Below are positions 28,576-37,815 of a DNA stretch of 64,000 bases, one piece after another. This stretch comes from Thiomicrorhabdus chilensis DSM 12352 (GTDB taxonomy: Bacteria > Pseudomonadota > Gammaproteobacteria > Thiomicrospirales > Thiomicrospiraceae): the NCBI RefSeq assembly GCF_000483485.1, contig NZ_KI519609.1:2137460-2201459 (forward strand). Reading direction: 5' to 3'. How positions within the stretch are numbered: the first letter of the stretch is position 1; the number at the start of each line of letters is the position of its first letter. The notes beneath the pieces are model-generated. The model searched no databases. It saw only the letters and a program-made list of their open reading frames with translations, and had not been told where the DNA came from. The position numbers and the translations under genes were made by a program.

Positions 28576-30351
28576 GTGAAAAAAACCAGTTTATGGAGCC
28601 GCACCAAAATTTCCACCTTAAGCACTCTGCTACTCGCCATGATGGTCATGGCGGGAATCTTCTTTACGACGGCTTTTTCATTAATCAAATCCGACACCCA
28701 GACCATCCAAGAGCACTGGCACCAATATCAGGAAGCGAACACGCCCGAGCAATCCAAACACCATGCTGAATTGTTGGAAACCCAGATCATCGAAGTCAAC
28801 CAGCTGACCACCTATTTTATCGTCGCAGTCTTGTTGGCAGTGATTGCCTTTATCATTCTGATGTATGCCACCCTGATTGGAAAAATCGCACGGCCCCTGC
28901 AAAGAATGCAGAAAGGCATCACCGAAATCACCCAGAGCAATGACTTCTCCACCCAATTGCCGATACAGTATCAGGATGAGGTCGGACAGGTTCTGCAAAG
29001 CTTCAATCACCTGACTCAAAACCTGAAAAACGTATTTGACGAAACCAACCAACAACTCGACAAGGTCGCCAACGGTCAGTTCGATCAGCAGGTAAGAGTG
29101 GAGGTGGGCGGCGACTTGTTGCGTTTCAAAGATAACGTCAATGCCTCAATTCAAAGCGTATCGCACACCATGCACTCATTGGAATTGGTGGTGGATGCGA
29201 TTGCCCAAGGTGATTTTTCGGTACGTATGGACAGCGCGGTCAAAGGCGAACTCAAAGAGAAAGTCGATCATGCCATGATCTCCATGGACCAGGTGGTGGA
29301 CAATATCAACCACGTCATGCAACAAGTCTCAAACTGCGAACTTCGTGAACGCATTGAGGTTAACGCTTTTGGCCGCATGGACGAATTGAAACGCTATATC
29401 AATAACGCATTGAACACCTTGGAAAACGGGCTTGACGCGATCAACTCCTCAATCCAATCGCTTTCGGAGCAGAACTTGACCTTCCATATAGATGGCCAAT
29501 TTTCCGGCGAGATGGAATTGGTCAAGAACCAACTCAACCACACCACCCGGAAACTCAATAACACCTTGCAGACGGTCAATCAAACCTCGGAAATGGTCAA
29601 CCAGAACGTGACACTCATTTCCGACGGAAACCAAGCATTGGCACAACGCACCCAACAGCAGGCCGCAGCGATCGAACAGACCGCCTCGACCATGGAACAG
29701 ATGACGGCCTCAGTCACTCAATCGGCCGACAACGCCTTGCGCGCCAGCCAACTAACCCAAGATACTCGACGTCTCGCCAGTGACGGAGCCGACGTGATGC
29801 GCTCATCGGTCGATTCGATGCAAAAAATCCAAAGTTCAAGCATTCGCATCAGTGACATTGTGGGCCTAATTGACAGCATCGCCTTTCAAACCAATTTGCT
29901 GGCATTGAATGCGGCAGTGGAAGCCGCTCGTGCCGGTGAGCAAGGGCGAGGGTTTGCAGTCGTAGCGGGGGAGGTGCGCAATCTGGCACAAAAATCTTCA
30001 GAGGCCGCCAAAGACATTCGCAACCTGATCGATGAAGTGGTAGAACAAGTCAACCAAGGAGCGGATCAGCTAGACGAGACCAACGAAGCCTTTGAGCGCA
30101 TCAATCAAGGCATCCAACAGGTTAATGACATCGTCATGGAAATTACCGCCACGACCAAAGAACAGGCCGCCGGCATTCAACAGGTCAACCAAGTCATCGG
30201 CGAGCTGGACAACGGCATACAACAAAATGCGCGTATGGTTGAGGAAAGCTCGCGAAACTCCATGCAGCTGCTGGAACAGGCCAACCAACTCAACGACGAA
30301 GTACACCTGTTCGAATTTGATGAGGCGCCTGCACGCCTGCCAAATCCTTAA
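28576..30351 (+). CDS. Methyl-accepting chemotaxis protein
   Basis: The 591-residue receptor has two membrane segments (residues ~15-35 and ~75-98) around a periplasmic loop of only ~40 residues, too small for a classic ligand domain. HAMP follows ([17 protein letters not shown]), with additional HAMP-like repeats up to ~residue 330. The signalling tip is [35 protein letters not shown]. Sensing may be through partner proteins or the membrane. It uses GTG with AAGGA upstream. Methylation sites flank the tip, as in the family. Confidence 0.92.
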   Translation: MKKTSLWSRTKISTLSTLLLAMMVMAGIFFTTAFSLIKSDTQTIQEHWHQYQEANTPEQSKHHAELLETQIIEVNQLTTYFIVAVLLAVIAFIILMYATLIGKIARPLQRMQKGITEITQSNDFSTQLPIQYQDEVGQVLQSFNHLTQNLKNVFDETNQQLDKVANGQFDQQVRVEVGGDLLRFKDNVNASIQSVSHTMHSLELVVDAIAQGDFSVRMDSAVKGELKEKVDHAMISMDQVVDNINHVMQQVSNCELRERIEVNAFGRMDELKRYINNALNTLENGLDAINSSIQSLSEQNLTFHIDGQFSGEMELVKNQLNHTTRKLNNTLQTVNQTSEMVNQNVTLISDGNQALAQRTQQQAAAIEQTASTMEQMTASVTQSADNALRASQLTQDTRRLASDGADVMRSSVDSMQKIQSSSIRISDIVGLIDSIAFQTNLLALNAAVEAARAGEQGRGFAVVAGEVRNLAQKSSEAAKDIRNLIDEVVEQVNQGADQLDETNEAFERINQGIQQVNDIVMEITATTKEQAAGIQQVNQVIGELDNGIQQNARMVEESSRNSMQLLEQANQLNDEVHLFEFDEAPARLPNP

Positions 30352-30355
30352 CTCA

Positions 30356-30379
30356 AAAACGGGCAGGCCTGCCTGTTTT
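30356..30379. terminator. Octamer-centred palindrome between MCP and plsC
   Basis: AAAACGGGCAGG and CCTGCCTGTTTT form a 24-base palindrome with one mismatch, centred on the octamer at 30364-30371. It sits between two convergent genes and ends in a T-run, so it may terminate both. Confidence 0.6.
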
Positions 30380-30435
30380 GAACATCAAAAAAACCAAAAC
30401 GCCCTGCAAGCGCAGGACCGACAAGCCGACTTAAC

Positions 30436-31140
30436 TTACAAACACTGCCTAAACCAGGCTTCGATTTGTGCATTGACCTCGGCCGCTTTCATTCCGCTGA
30501 CATCCAATGGCTTGCTGATATAAACATCAATGATACCCGGTTTCTTGATAAAACTGTTTTTGGGCCAGCAGCTACCGGCATTGTGCGCCACCAGATAAAC
30601 CGGCTTCTGCGCCTTTATCGCCAACATCGAACCGCCGACATTAATTTTTCCCAGTTCACCCACCGGCATACGTGTTCCTTCCGGAAACACGACCACCCAA
30701 TCGTCACCCTGCAAACGCGCCACCCCTTCACTCAACATCTGATTCAATGCCTTGCGTCCGGCGGAACGGTCTATCGCAATCGGATTAAGCAGCTTCATGC
30801 CCCACCCGAAAAACGGCACCTTCAAGAGTTCACGCTTGAGCACGTAAGCCTGTCGCGGAAAAATCTGCTGAAACGCCAGTGTTTCCCAAGCGGATTCATG
30901 TCTCGATAGAATCAAACCAGTTTGGCTCGTATCGATATGGTCGGCACCATGCACACGGTACTTGACCCCACAAGTAAAACGCAGCCAGAACAGACAAAAA
31001 CGCGCCCAATAGTGCATAAAAGCGTAACGTGTCTTAAAGGAGAAAGGTCGGGTCAACTGCCCCAGCACCGAAAACAGCACCAAGGTCAAACCTTGCCCAA
31101 TTGCAAACAATAACGAACGCAAAAACCAAATCACTTTCAT
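30436..31140 (-). CDS. plsC: 1-acyl-sn-glycerol-3-phosphate acyltransferase
   Basis: PlsC adds the second acyl chain to lysophosphatidic acid at the inner membrane. The 234-residue protein has an N-terminal hydrophobic segment (residues 3-25). The catalytic motif is RHESAWETLA, so Glu replaces the Asp of the HX4D motif, a variant I believe is common in proteobacterial relatives. VFPEGTRMPVGE binds the substrate phosphate. It overlaps gmhB by 4 bases in the glyQ-glyS-gmhB-plsC order seen in other proteobacteria. Confidence 0.93.
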   Translation of the reverse strand: MKVIWFLRSLLFAIGQGLTLVLFSVLGQLTRPFSFKTRYAFMHYWARFCLFWLRFTCGVKYRVHGADHIDTSQTGLILSRHESAWETLAFQQIFPRQAYVLKRELLKVPFFGWGMKLLNPIAIDRSAGRKALNQMLSEGVARLQGDDWVVVFPEGTRMPVGELGKINVGGSMLAIKAQKPVYLVAHNAGSCWPKNSFIKKPGIIDVYISKPLDVSGMKAAEVNAQIEAWFRQCL

Positions 31141-31691
31141 TTTAAAATCGCCTCCACAGCGGCCAGTAAATTGTCATATACCGGAATCTCTTCCAGCAGT
31201 GCATCCTGAGTTTCCAAAGTACGTTCCCCTTTGCCCGTTCTTACCAGATAAGGATTTAAACCTTTGGCCAAGGCAACGCGCATATCCGCCAAGGTATCGC
31301 CCACCATCGGCGCGCCCTGTAAAGACAAAGCAAACCGGTTTTCTATGGCGGTCAACATACCTGTAGACGGCTTGCGGCAAGGCGTATTATCCCCACCGAC
31401 ATAAGGCGAAAAGTTGATCCAATCGATTTTTGCACCCTGTGCGCCCAAAAGCGCCTGTAATTTTTGATGCATGGCGCTCAGGGTCGCCCGGTCGTAATAG
31501 CCTCTGCGTACACCAGACTGATTGGTCGCCACCGCCACCAGCCATCCGGCCTGCTTGAGCTTTGCAATCGCCTCAATGCTGCCGGGTACCGGGTGCCATT
31601 CATCTGGCGATTTGATAAAGGCATCAGAATCCTCATTGATGACCCCGTCCCGATCCAAAACGATGATTTTCTGTTTAGCGGTTTGCTGCAT
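31137..31691 (-). CDS. gmhB: GmhB-like HAD phosphatase (heptose bisphosphate)
   Basis: GmhB removes the 7-phosphate from manno-heptose 1,7-bisphosphate for LPS core. The 184-residue protein has the HAD motif VLDRDGVINEDSDAFI, ATNQSGVRRGYY, CRKPSTGML and GDTLADMRVALAKG. The usual zinc loop (CxH then CxC) is not intact: SPYVGGDNTPCRKP keeps only the last Cys. I chose ATG 31691, which gives the family start MQQTAKQKIIVLDRDG. An ATG at 31715 is also in frame but lies against the glyS terminator. Confidence 0.88.
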   Translation of the reverse strand: MQQTAKQKIIVLDRDGVINEDSDAFIKSPDEWHPVPGSIEAIAKLKQAGWLVAVATNQSGVRRGYYDRATLSAMHQKLQALLGAQGAKIDWINFSPYVGGDNTPCRKPSTGMLTAIENRFALSLQGAPMVGDTLADMRVALAKGLNPYLVRTGKGERTLETQDALLEEIPVYDNLLAAVEAILK

Positions 31692-31717
31692 AAATCCTAT
31701 TCCATAAAAATGCAAAA

Positions 31718-31735
31718 ATCCCGCCGAAGCGGGAT
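31718..31735 (-). terminator. Hairpin between glyS and gmhB
   Basis: ATCCCGC and GCGGGAT form a 7-bp stem with a 4-base loop. The minus strand then reads TTTTTGCATTTTT, so it should terminate glyQ-glyS, leaving gmhB-plsC to read-through or another promoter. Confidence 0.75.
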
Positions 31736-31774
31736 CGATTCCATTTATTCACGCCTTAAGAACATTGCCATACG

Positions 31775-33853
31775 TTACAGGCGTGAAATATCCGCGACCT
31801 GCAAGAATAACTGATAAATCTGATTCAATAACGCCAAACGGTTCAGACGGACATCTTCATCATCCACCATCACCATCACATCATCAAAGAAACGGTCAAC
31901 CGCGCCACGAATACCCGCTAAAGACTGAATCGCCGCCGTATAATCACGCCCGGCAATCAAACTGCTGGCCGACTCGCGTAGGCTTTCCAGTTCCTGCCAT
32001 AAAGCCTGTTCCGCCGCCTCGCTTAATAATGACTCATTCACTGTTTCAGGAATCGAACCGTCAATTTTTTTCAACAAGTTGTTGATACGCTTATTGGCGG
32101 CACTCAAACTTTCTGCCGCGTCCAACTCGGCAAACGTCTTGACGGCCTGGATACGTTTGGCGAAATCAACCGGATGCGCCGGGCGGCAGACTCTGACGGC
32201 CTCAAACTGTTCGGCCGTGACGCCCTGATCGGCATAATAAGCGCGCAGACGGCTGATAATGAAATCGTAGATTTCATCAATCAGCTGTTCACCGCTTTCA
32301 ATACCGTCATGCAAGTCCAGGCTATACTGGATCAACAAACGCAAATCCAGATCCAGCTCTTTCTCGATCATGATACGCACCAGACCCAAAGCGGCACGAC
32401 GCAACGCAAACGGATCCTTGTCTCCGGTCGGCACTTGGCCAATTCCGTAGATACCGGTAATGGTATCGAGCTTGTCGGCAATCGCCAAAGCTTGCGCCAA
32501 AGCCGACGCTGGCAACGCATCCCCGGCAAAACGCGGTTGATATTGCGCATCCAACGCTTCGGCGACATCAGCGGTTTCATTCTGCTGTTGTGCATAATAA
32601 CGTCCCATGACGCCTTGAAGGTCCGGAAATTCGCCGACCATTTCCGACATCAAGTCACACTTTGAAAGACGCGCCGCACGCTCGCATAACTCCGGAGAGA
32701 CACCCAAAGGTTTTCCGACTTTAACGGTCAGGGTTTCCAGACGTTCGACCTTGTCGAACAGGGTGCCCAGCTTCTGCTGGAACACCACGGTCTTCAATCT
32801 CGGTAAAAAATCATCCAACGGCTGTTTACGATCCTGATCCCAGAAGAACTTGGCGTCCGACAAACGCGGTCGAATGACACGCTCATTACCGAATTTAACC
32901 GATTCCGGATTGGAGCTTTCGATATTGCTGATGGTGATGAACTTGGCCATCAATTTGCCATCCGCTCCAAACATATGAAAATATTTTTGATGTCCTGCCA
33001 TGGCTGAAATCAACGCCTCCGGAGGAACCGCCAAAAAGGTTTCGTCAAAATCACCCACAACTGCGACCGGCCATTCGTTCAGGGCGGTGACTTCTTCCAG
33101 CAGTTCCTCGTCGATTTCGGCCACGCCACCCGCCTGCCTGGCAACCGCCTCTACCTGCTGACGAATGTCAGCCGCACGTTTTTCAAAATCGGCCTGCACG
33201 TAACCTTGTGTGAACAGAGTATTCGCGTAGTCAGACGGCTGATTGATCACCAATTCCTGAGGGGCGTGGAAACGATGACCGCGAGTGGTATTGGAAGTTT
33301 GGTGCCCCAGAATCGTTGCTGGTACGACATCCTCGCCCAACAGCATCAAGGCCCAATGCACCGGACGGACAAATTCGACGTCTGAATTACCCCAGCGCAT
33401 GCGTTTGGGGATCGGCAGCTTCGCCAAGGATTGATTGACGATGTCCGGTAAAAGTCGGGTTGCAGGCAAACCTTTCTGTTCGAGGTTATAGGCCATCCAC
33501 ACGCCTTTTTCGGTGTCGATTTCAATCAACTCTTCAACCGCAACGCCACAACCACGGGCAAAACCCTGTAATGCTTTAGTCGGGTTGCCGTCTGCATCAA
33601 ACGCGGCTTTTTTAGCCGGACCTTTACGCTCGACAATTTTGTCCGCCTGTTGAGTCTGCAAGGCTTCAATTTTGACCGCCAAACGGCGCGGCGCGGCATA
33701 AAGAGTCACTTCCCCATGCGACAGTTCCGCTTCCACCAGGCCTGCTCGAATTCCGTCGGCAAAGGCTTGGCTTAACTTTTTCAAGGCTTTAGGAGGCAGT
33801 TCTTCTGTACCGATTTCAACCAAAAAGTCTTCAGTCATTGTTAAATCAGCCAT
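31775..33853 (-). CDS. glyS: Glycyl-tRNA synthetase beta subunit
   Basis: GlyS is the large subunit of the alpha2-beta2 glycyl-tRNA synthetase and binds tRNA. The 692-residue protein begins [50 protein letters not shown] is a family landmark, and the C-terminal anticodon-binding region includes DKLDTITGIYGIGQVPTGDKDPFALRRAALGLVRI. Start 33853 has AGGAGG before it; the inner ATG at 33838 has none. It overlaps glyQ by one base. An octamer is at 33737. Confidence 0.97.
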   Translation of the reverse strand: MADLTMTEDFLVEIGTEELPPKALKKLSQAFADGIRAGLVEAELSHGEVTLYAAPRRLAVKIEALQTQQADKIVERKGPAKKAAFDADGNPTKALQGFARGCGVAVEELIEIDTEKGVWMAYNLEQKGLPATRLLPDIVNQSLAKLPIPKRMRWGNSDVEFVRPVHWALMLLGEDVVPATILGHQTSNTTRGHRFHAPQELVINQPSDYANTLFTQGYVQADFEKRAADIRQQVEAVARQAGGVAEIDEELLEEVTALNEWPVAVVGDFDETFLAVPPEALISAMAGHQKYFHMFGADGKLMAKFITISNIESSNPESVKFGNERVIRPRLSDAKFFWDQDRKQPLDDFLPRLKTVVFQQKLGTLFDKVERLETLTVKVGKPLGVSPELCERAARLSKCDLMSEMVGEFPDLQGVMGRYYAQQQNETADVAEALDAQYQPRFAGDALPASALAQALAIADKLDTITGIYGIGQVPTGDKDPFALRRAALGLVRIMIEKELDLDLRLLIQYSLDLHDGIESGEQLIDEIYDFIISRLRAYYADQGVTAEQFEAVRVCRPAHPVDFAKRIQAVKTFAELDAAESLSAANKRINNLLKKIDGSIPETVNESLLSEAAEQALWQELESLRESASSLIAGRDYTAAIQSLAGIRGAVDRFFDDVMVMVDDEDVRLNRLALLNQIYQLFLQVADISRL

Positions 33854-34773
33854 TATTTCTCCTCCTGATTTTTGACTAATGGGAATCCTAAAGCTTCACG
33901 CCCTTCGTAATACGCTTCGGCGATCTGTCTGGCCATGGTGCGCACTCGTCCGATAAAACGGGCGCGTTCAGTCACCGAAATGGCGTGACGTGCATCCAGC
34001 AGGTTAAAAGCATGAGAGGCTTTCAATACCTGCTCATAAGCAGGCAGCGGCAATTTATCCGCCACCAGGCCTGCAAAAATCTCCTCGCATTCGTCAAACA
34101 CGCGGAACAACTTATCCGTATCCGCTTTCTCGAAGTTGTAGGTCGACATTTCCACTTCATTCTGATGGAACACGTCACCGTAGGTCACTTTGCCATCCGG
34201 CCCGTTCACCCAGGTCAGGTCGTAAACGCTGTTGACCCCCTGCAAATACATGGCAATGCGCTCCAGACCGTAAGTGATCTCTCCAGTCACAGGACGGCAT
34301 TCCAGCCCCCCTACTTGTTGAAAGTAGGTGAACTGGGTGACTTCCATACCATTCAGCCAGACCTCCCAGCCCAGACCCCAGGCCCCCAAAGTCGGTGATT
34401 CCCAGTTATCTTCAACAAAACGGATATCATGTTCCAAAGGATCGATTCCCAGCATACGCAGCGAATCCAGATAGAGTTCCTGAATATTATCCGGCGAAGG
34501 TTTGAGCATCACTTGAAACTGGTAATAATGCTGCAAACGGTTTGGGTTCTCACCGTAACGGCCGTCGGTTGGGCGACGACAAGGCTGAACGTAAGCCGCA
34601 CGCCAAGGCTCCGGCCCGATTGATCTCAGAAATGTGGCCGGGTGAAACGTCCCCGCCCCCATTTCAATATCGTAAGGCTGCATAATCACACAGCCGTGCT
34701 CGGCCCAAAACGCTTGTAGGGTTTGAATCATTCCTTGAAAGGTGCGGATATCCGTTGCTGCTTGTGATGACAC
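33853..34773 (-). CDS. glyQ: Glycyl-tRNA synthetase alpha subunit
   Basis: GlyQ holds the catalytic core that makes glycyl-adenylate. The protein has ~306 residues. [46 protein letters not shown], in pieces, matches the family start. [25 protein letters not shown] is the ATP-binding region. I chose GTG at 34773 because AAGAGG lies 8 bases before it; TTG at 34779 is the only in-frame alternative. It is upstream of glyS in one operon and carries an octamer at 34066. Confidence 0.96.
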   Translation of the reverse strand: MSSQAATDIRTFQGMIQTLQAFWAEHGCVIMQPYDIEMGAGTFHPATFLRSIGPEPWRAAYVQPCRRPTDGRYGENPNRLQHYYQFQVMLKPSPDNIQELYLDSLRMLGIDPLEHDIRFVEDNWESPTLGAWGLGWEVWLNGMEVTQFTYFQQVGGLECRPVTGEITYGLERIAMYLQGVNSVYDLTWVNGPDGKVTYGDVFHQNEVEMSTYNFEKADTDKLFRVFDECEEIFAGLVADKLPLPAYEQVLKASHAFNLLDARHAISVTERARFIGRVRTMARQIAEAYYEGREALGFPLVKNQEEK

Positions 34774-34929
34774 AATCAAAACCTCTTAAACACTAAAATT
34801 AGGGAAACGCCTGCTATATTGACTTAAAGCGTGTAAAATCCGCTAATTATAACGTATTTAATGGACACTTTAGGAGTGTTCGAAGCGCTTATTTAACAAG
34901 ATTGGCCACAATTCAAATCCGGTACCACT

Positions 34930-35193
34930 ATGAACGAGAAAACTGAGAACCCAAGCCCCGCTCTTCGCATTGATGCCAAAGGCCTGAAATGCCCGATGCC
35001 GGTCATTAAACTGCAACAACAAGTGCGCTTGAGCCAACCCGGGGATCGAATTGAAATTGAATGCACCGACCTTGGCGCGGAGAAGGACATCAGCAGCTGG
35101 GCAAACGTCAACAAACACCTAGTGGAAGAGTGCCAACACACCGATTTTGGTTTACGCATCAGCCTTCGCGTTGAAGGTCGAAGTCGGGTATAA
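34930..35193 (+). CDS. tusA: TusA-like sulfur carrier protein
   Basis: The 87-residue protein has the TusA/SirA core LRIDAKGLKCPMPVIKLQQQV, with the active Cys in CPMP. TusA carries persulfide sulfur for tRNA thiolation and, in sulfur oxidisers, to oxidation pathways. There is no dsrE, rhd or sox neighbour here to decide between roles. It lies between the divergent glyQ gene and the M23 peptidase gene. Confidence 0.88.
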   Translation: MNEKTENPSPALRIDAKGLKCPMPVIKLQQQVRLSQPGDRIEIECTDLGAEKDISSWANVNKHLVEECQHTDFGLRISLRVEGRSRV

Positions 35194-35284
35194 TCGAGTG
35201 AAATTTGAATTTAAGCGGCCTCCTTTCTGAACGCCAACTGGCGTGGGCTGGACCCGCACATCAAAGAGAATGCGTAGCAAAACA

Positions 35285-36586
35285 ATGAAAACCAAACACC
35301 ATTCCATAAAACTATCAGGGTTGACGCTTTTATCCATCGCCCTGTTTGCCTTGACCTTATCGGTTCCTCACATTTCCACCGCCAACCTGCCGCTGGAACG
35401 AACCCAACTACCATTACCGGCGCTTAAATCAGACTATCAAAGCGCCGACATCCAGAGCGTTGAAAGCTTTTCTGAAAACGACTGGCAAAAACATGAAGTC
35501 AAAATCCCTAAAAACGGTTCCTTAGGGAGCGCCCTGGCCAGCCTCAATATTTCAGCGGCGACCACACACCAGATTGGTCAGCTTGAAAACAGTCGTCTGT
35601 TGACCCACTTAAGGGTCGGCGATACCTTGACGATCTGGGTGGACAAACACGCCACCCTGCAAAAGATACTCTACCCAAAATCCAAAACGCTAAGATATGA
35701 ACTGCAGAAAAACGGCGATCAGTATCAAATCAAAACCGTACAGGAACAGGTTGATCTGCGTACCGAAGTGGCCACCGGAACCATTAGCAACTCATTTTAT
35801 CTGGACGGACAGAATGCCGGCCTCAGCGCTAAGACCATTATGAACCTGGCCGACATTTACGCTTGGGACATTGATTTCATCCGCGAATTGCGCCCTGGAG
35901 ACACTTTCAAAGTCATTTATGAGACCAAGTACCTGAACAACGAATACATTGGCGACGGCGACATCATCGCCGCACAGGTCACCACCAATAATCAACGCGA
36001 AACCCACAATGCCTTTCTGCTGAAAGACGGCGACGAAATCATCGGTTATTTCAATGAAGAAGGCAAAAACCTCAAAAAAGCATTTCTACGCAACCCGGTT
36101 GACTATGTGCGCATCACCTCCACTTTCAAACCCAAACGTTTCCACCCGGTACTCAAAAAATGGCGTGCTCATCGCGGCGTGGATTACGGTGGGCCAATCG
36201 GCACGCCGATTCGCGTTACCGGCAATGGAAAAATTGTTTTCAGGGGCTGGGGACGTGGCTACGGCAACTACATCAAGGTGCAGCATGCTGGCAAATACAT
36301 GACCGTTTACGGCCACATGTCGAAATTCGGAAAATATAAAAAGGGAAGCTGGGTCAAGCAGGGTGATGTCATAGGCTACATCGGAAAAACCGGTCTGGCC
36401 ACCGGCCCGCACTTGCATTATGAATTCCGCATTAACGGCAAACACCAGGATCCGTTGAAAATGAAATTCCCGGCAGCCAAACCGGTGGCTACCAAGTACA
36501 AAAAGCAGTTTAAACAGCAAAGTAACTTAATGCTCAGCCAACTTGAACGCTTCAGTCCAGAGCTGCAGATGGCTAGCTTCGAGTAG
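35285..36586 (+). CDS. M23 peptidase, MepM-like murein endopeptidase
   Basis: The ~433-residue exported enzyme is expected to cut peptidoglycan cross-links. A signal or anchor segment spans residues ~9-32. A LysM/OapA-like region follows at ~65-120 (KNGSLGSALASLNISAATTHQI). The LytM domain holds HRGVDYGGPIGTPI and GPHLHYEF, the zinc ligands of active M23 enzymes. Start choice is uncertain: ATG 35285 and 35270 and GTG 35243 are all in frame, none with a good ribosome site. It is followed after 13 bases by anmK. Confidence 0.92.
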   Translation: MKTKHHSIKLSGLTLLSIALFALTLSVPHISTANLPLERTQLPLPALKSDYQSADIQSVESFSENDWQKHEVKIPKNGSLGSALASLNISAATTHQIGQLENSRLLTHLRVGDTLTIWVDKHATLQKILYPKSKTLRYELQKNGDQYQIKTVQEQVDLRTEVATGTISNSFYLDGQNAGLSAKTIMNLADIYAWDIDFIRELRPGDTFKVIYETKYLNNEYIGDGDIIAAQVTTNNQRETHNAFLLKDGDEIIGYFNEEGKNLKKAFLRNPVDYVRITSTFKPKRFHPVLKKWRAHRGVDYGGPIGTPIRVTGNGKIVFRGWGRGYGNYIKVQHAGKYMTVYGHMSKFGKYKKGSWVKQGDVIGYIGKTGLATGPHLHYEFRINGKHQDPLKMKFPAAKPVATKYKKQFKQQSNLMLSQLERFSPELQMASFE

Positions 36587-36599
36587 TCGAGTTAGCCAC

Positions 36600-37718
36600 A
36601 TGAACGACAAGCCTTCCACAGAGCGTTACATCGGCCTGATGTCCGGCACCAGTGCCGATGGTGTGGATGCGGCTCTGGTTGAAATTGATGCCCAGCAAAT
36701 CCGCCTGATCGATTTTATCGACACGCCTATGCCAGTCGAACTTAAGACAAGACTGATTGATTTGAACCAAAACCCGCAACTCTCCCTGAGCGACTTGAGC
36801 AAACTCGAATTTCAAGTCGCCATGGAGTTTATCAGCGCCACCCAAAAACTGCTGCTTCAGGCTAACTTATCGAAACAAGACATCCGCGCCATTGGCAGTC
36901 ATGGCCAGACCGTTTTTCACGCACCCGAGATCCCGATGAGCCTGCAAATTGGCCATCCTGCGTTCATTGCCAAACAAACCGGTATTGATACCGCGGCCGA
37001 TTTCCGCATTGACGACCTTGCGGTTGGTGGTCAAGGTGCGCCTTTGGCGCCGGCCTTTCATCAACACCTATTCAAAACTAAAACGACCTGTTGCGTGGTC
37101 AACATAGGCGGCATTGCCAACATCAGTTACCTTAACCCTGAGTCGGGTGAGGTTTATGGCTTTGACTGCGGCCCCGGCAATGCATTGATGGACGAGCTCT
37201 GCCAGCAGGAATTTGGCTGCGATTACGACCGAAATGGCGAAATCGCCGCATCGACAGAACCCAACGCCAACTTGCTTAAACAACTGCTGTTACACCCTTA
37301 TCTGCATCAACTATTCCCAAAAAGCACTGGTCGTGAAACCTTTCATTACCAGTGGTTTGCAGAACAAGCGGCCTTAATCGACGAGAACACGACCCCAGCA
37401 GAACAGATGGCAACCCTAAACGCATTCACCGCCACCAGCATTGCCTTGGGAATCCAACAGCTCAAAATTGCGCCATGTAACATCTGGATTGTTGGCGGAG
37501 GCGCCTTCAACCCGACACTGTTAAACAACATTCAGAACCAGCTTCCGGATTTTAATATTCGCAGTAGTGAAGAAATTGACATCAATCCCAATGCAATTGA
37601 GGCGATGATGTGTGCCTGGTTGGCGCATCAAAGGATTCATCAACAACCAGTCGCACTGAAAAGCATAACCGGGTCCCAACGTGACGTCACACTGGGCGGG
37701 CTCTGGCTGGCAAATTAA
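36600..37718 (+). CDS. anmK: 1,6-anhydro-N-acetylmuramic acid kinase
   Basis: AnmK opens and phosphorylates anhydroMurNAc in wall recycling. The 372-residue protein starts YIGLMSGTSADGVDAALVEID, the ATP-binding signature. IGSHGQTVFHAP, VNIGGIANISYL, DCGPGNALMDEL and IWIVGGGAFNP are conserved blocks. The ATG at 36600 gives the family start; the frame is open to 36543, overlapping the peptidase gene. The pairing with an M23 endopeptidase fits a wall-turnover operon. Confidence 0.96.
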   Translation: MNDKPSTERYIGLMSGTSADGVDAALVEIDAQQIRLIDFIDTPMPVELKTRLIDLNQNPQLSLSDLSKLEFQVAMEFISATQKLLLQANLSKQDIRAIGSHGQTVFHAPEIPMSLQIGHPAFIAKQTGIDTAADFRIDDLAVGGQGAPLAPAFHQHLFKTKTTCCVVNIGGIANISYLNPESGEVYGFDCGPGNALMDELCQQEFGCDYDRNGEIAASTEPNANLLKQLLLHPYLHQLFPKSTGRETFHYQWFAEQAALIDENTTPAEQMATLNAFTATSIALGIQQLKIAPCNIWIVGGGAFNPTLLNNIQNQLPDFNIRSSEEIDINPNAIEAMMCAWLAHQRIHQQPVALKSITGSQRDVTLGGLWLAN

Positions 37719-37746
37719 ACAACATTGCTTCAATTCATAAGAAATA

Positions 37747-37784
37747 AAAAACCCAAATGAACAGGCCTGCTCATTTGGGTTTTT
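37747..37784. terminator. Bidirectional terminator with an octamer loop
   Basis: AAAAACCCAAATGA and TCATTTGGGTTTTT form a perfect 14-bp stem. The 10-base loop is ACAGGCCTGC, containing the octamer at 37762-37769. It separates the convergent anmK and gltA genes and has T-runs on both strands. Confidence 0.88.
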
Positions 37785-37815
37785 AGTTAGGTGAACGCCA
37801 CTTATCGACTATGAA

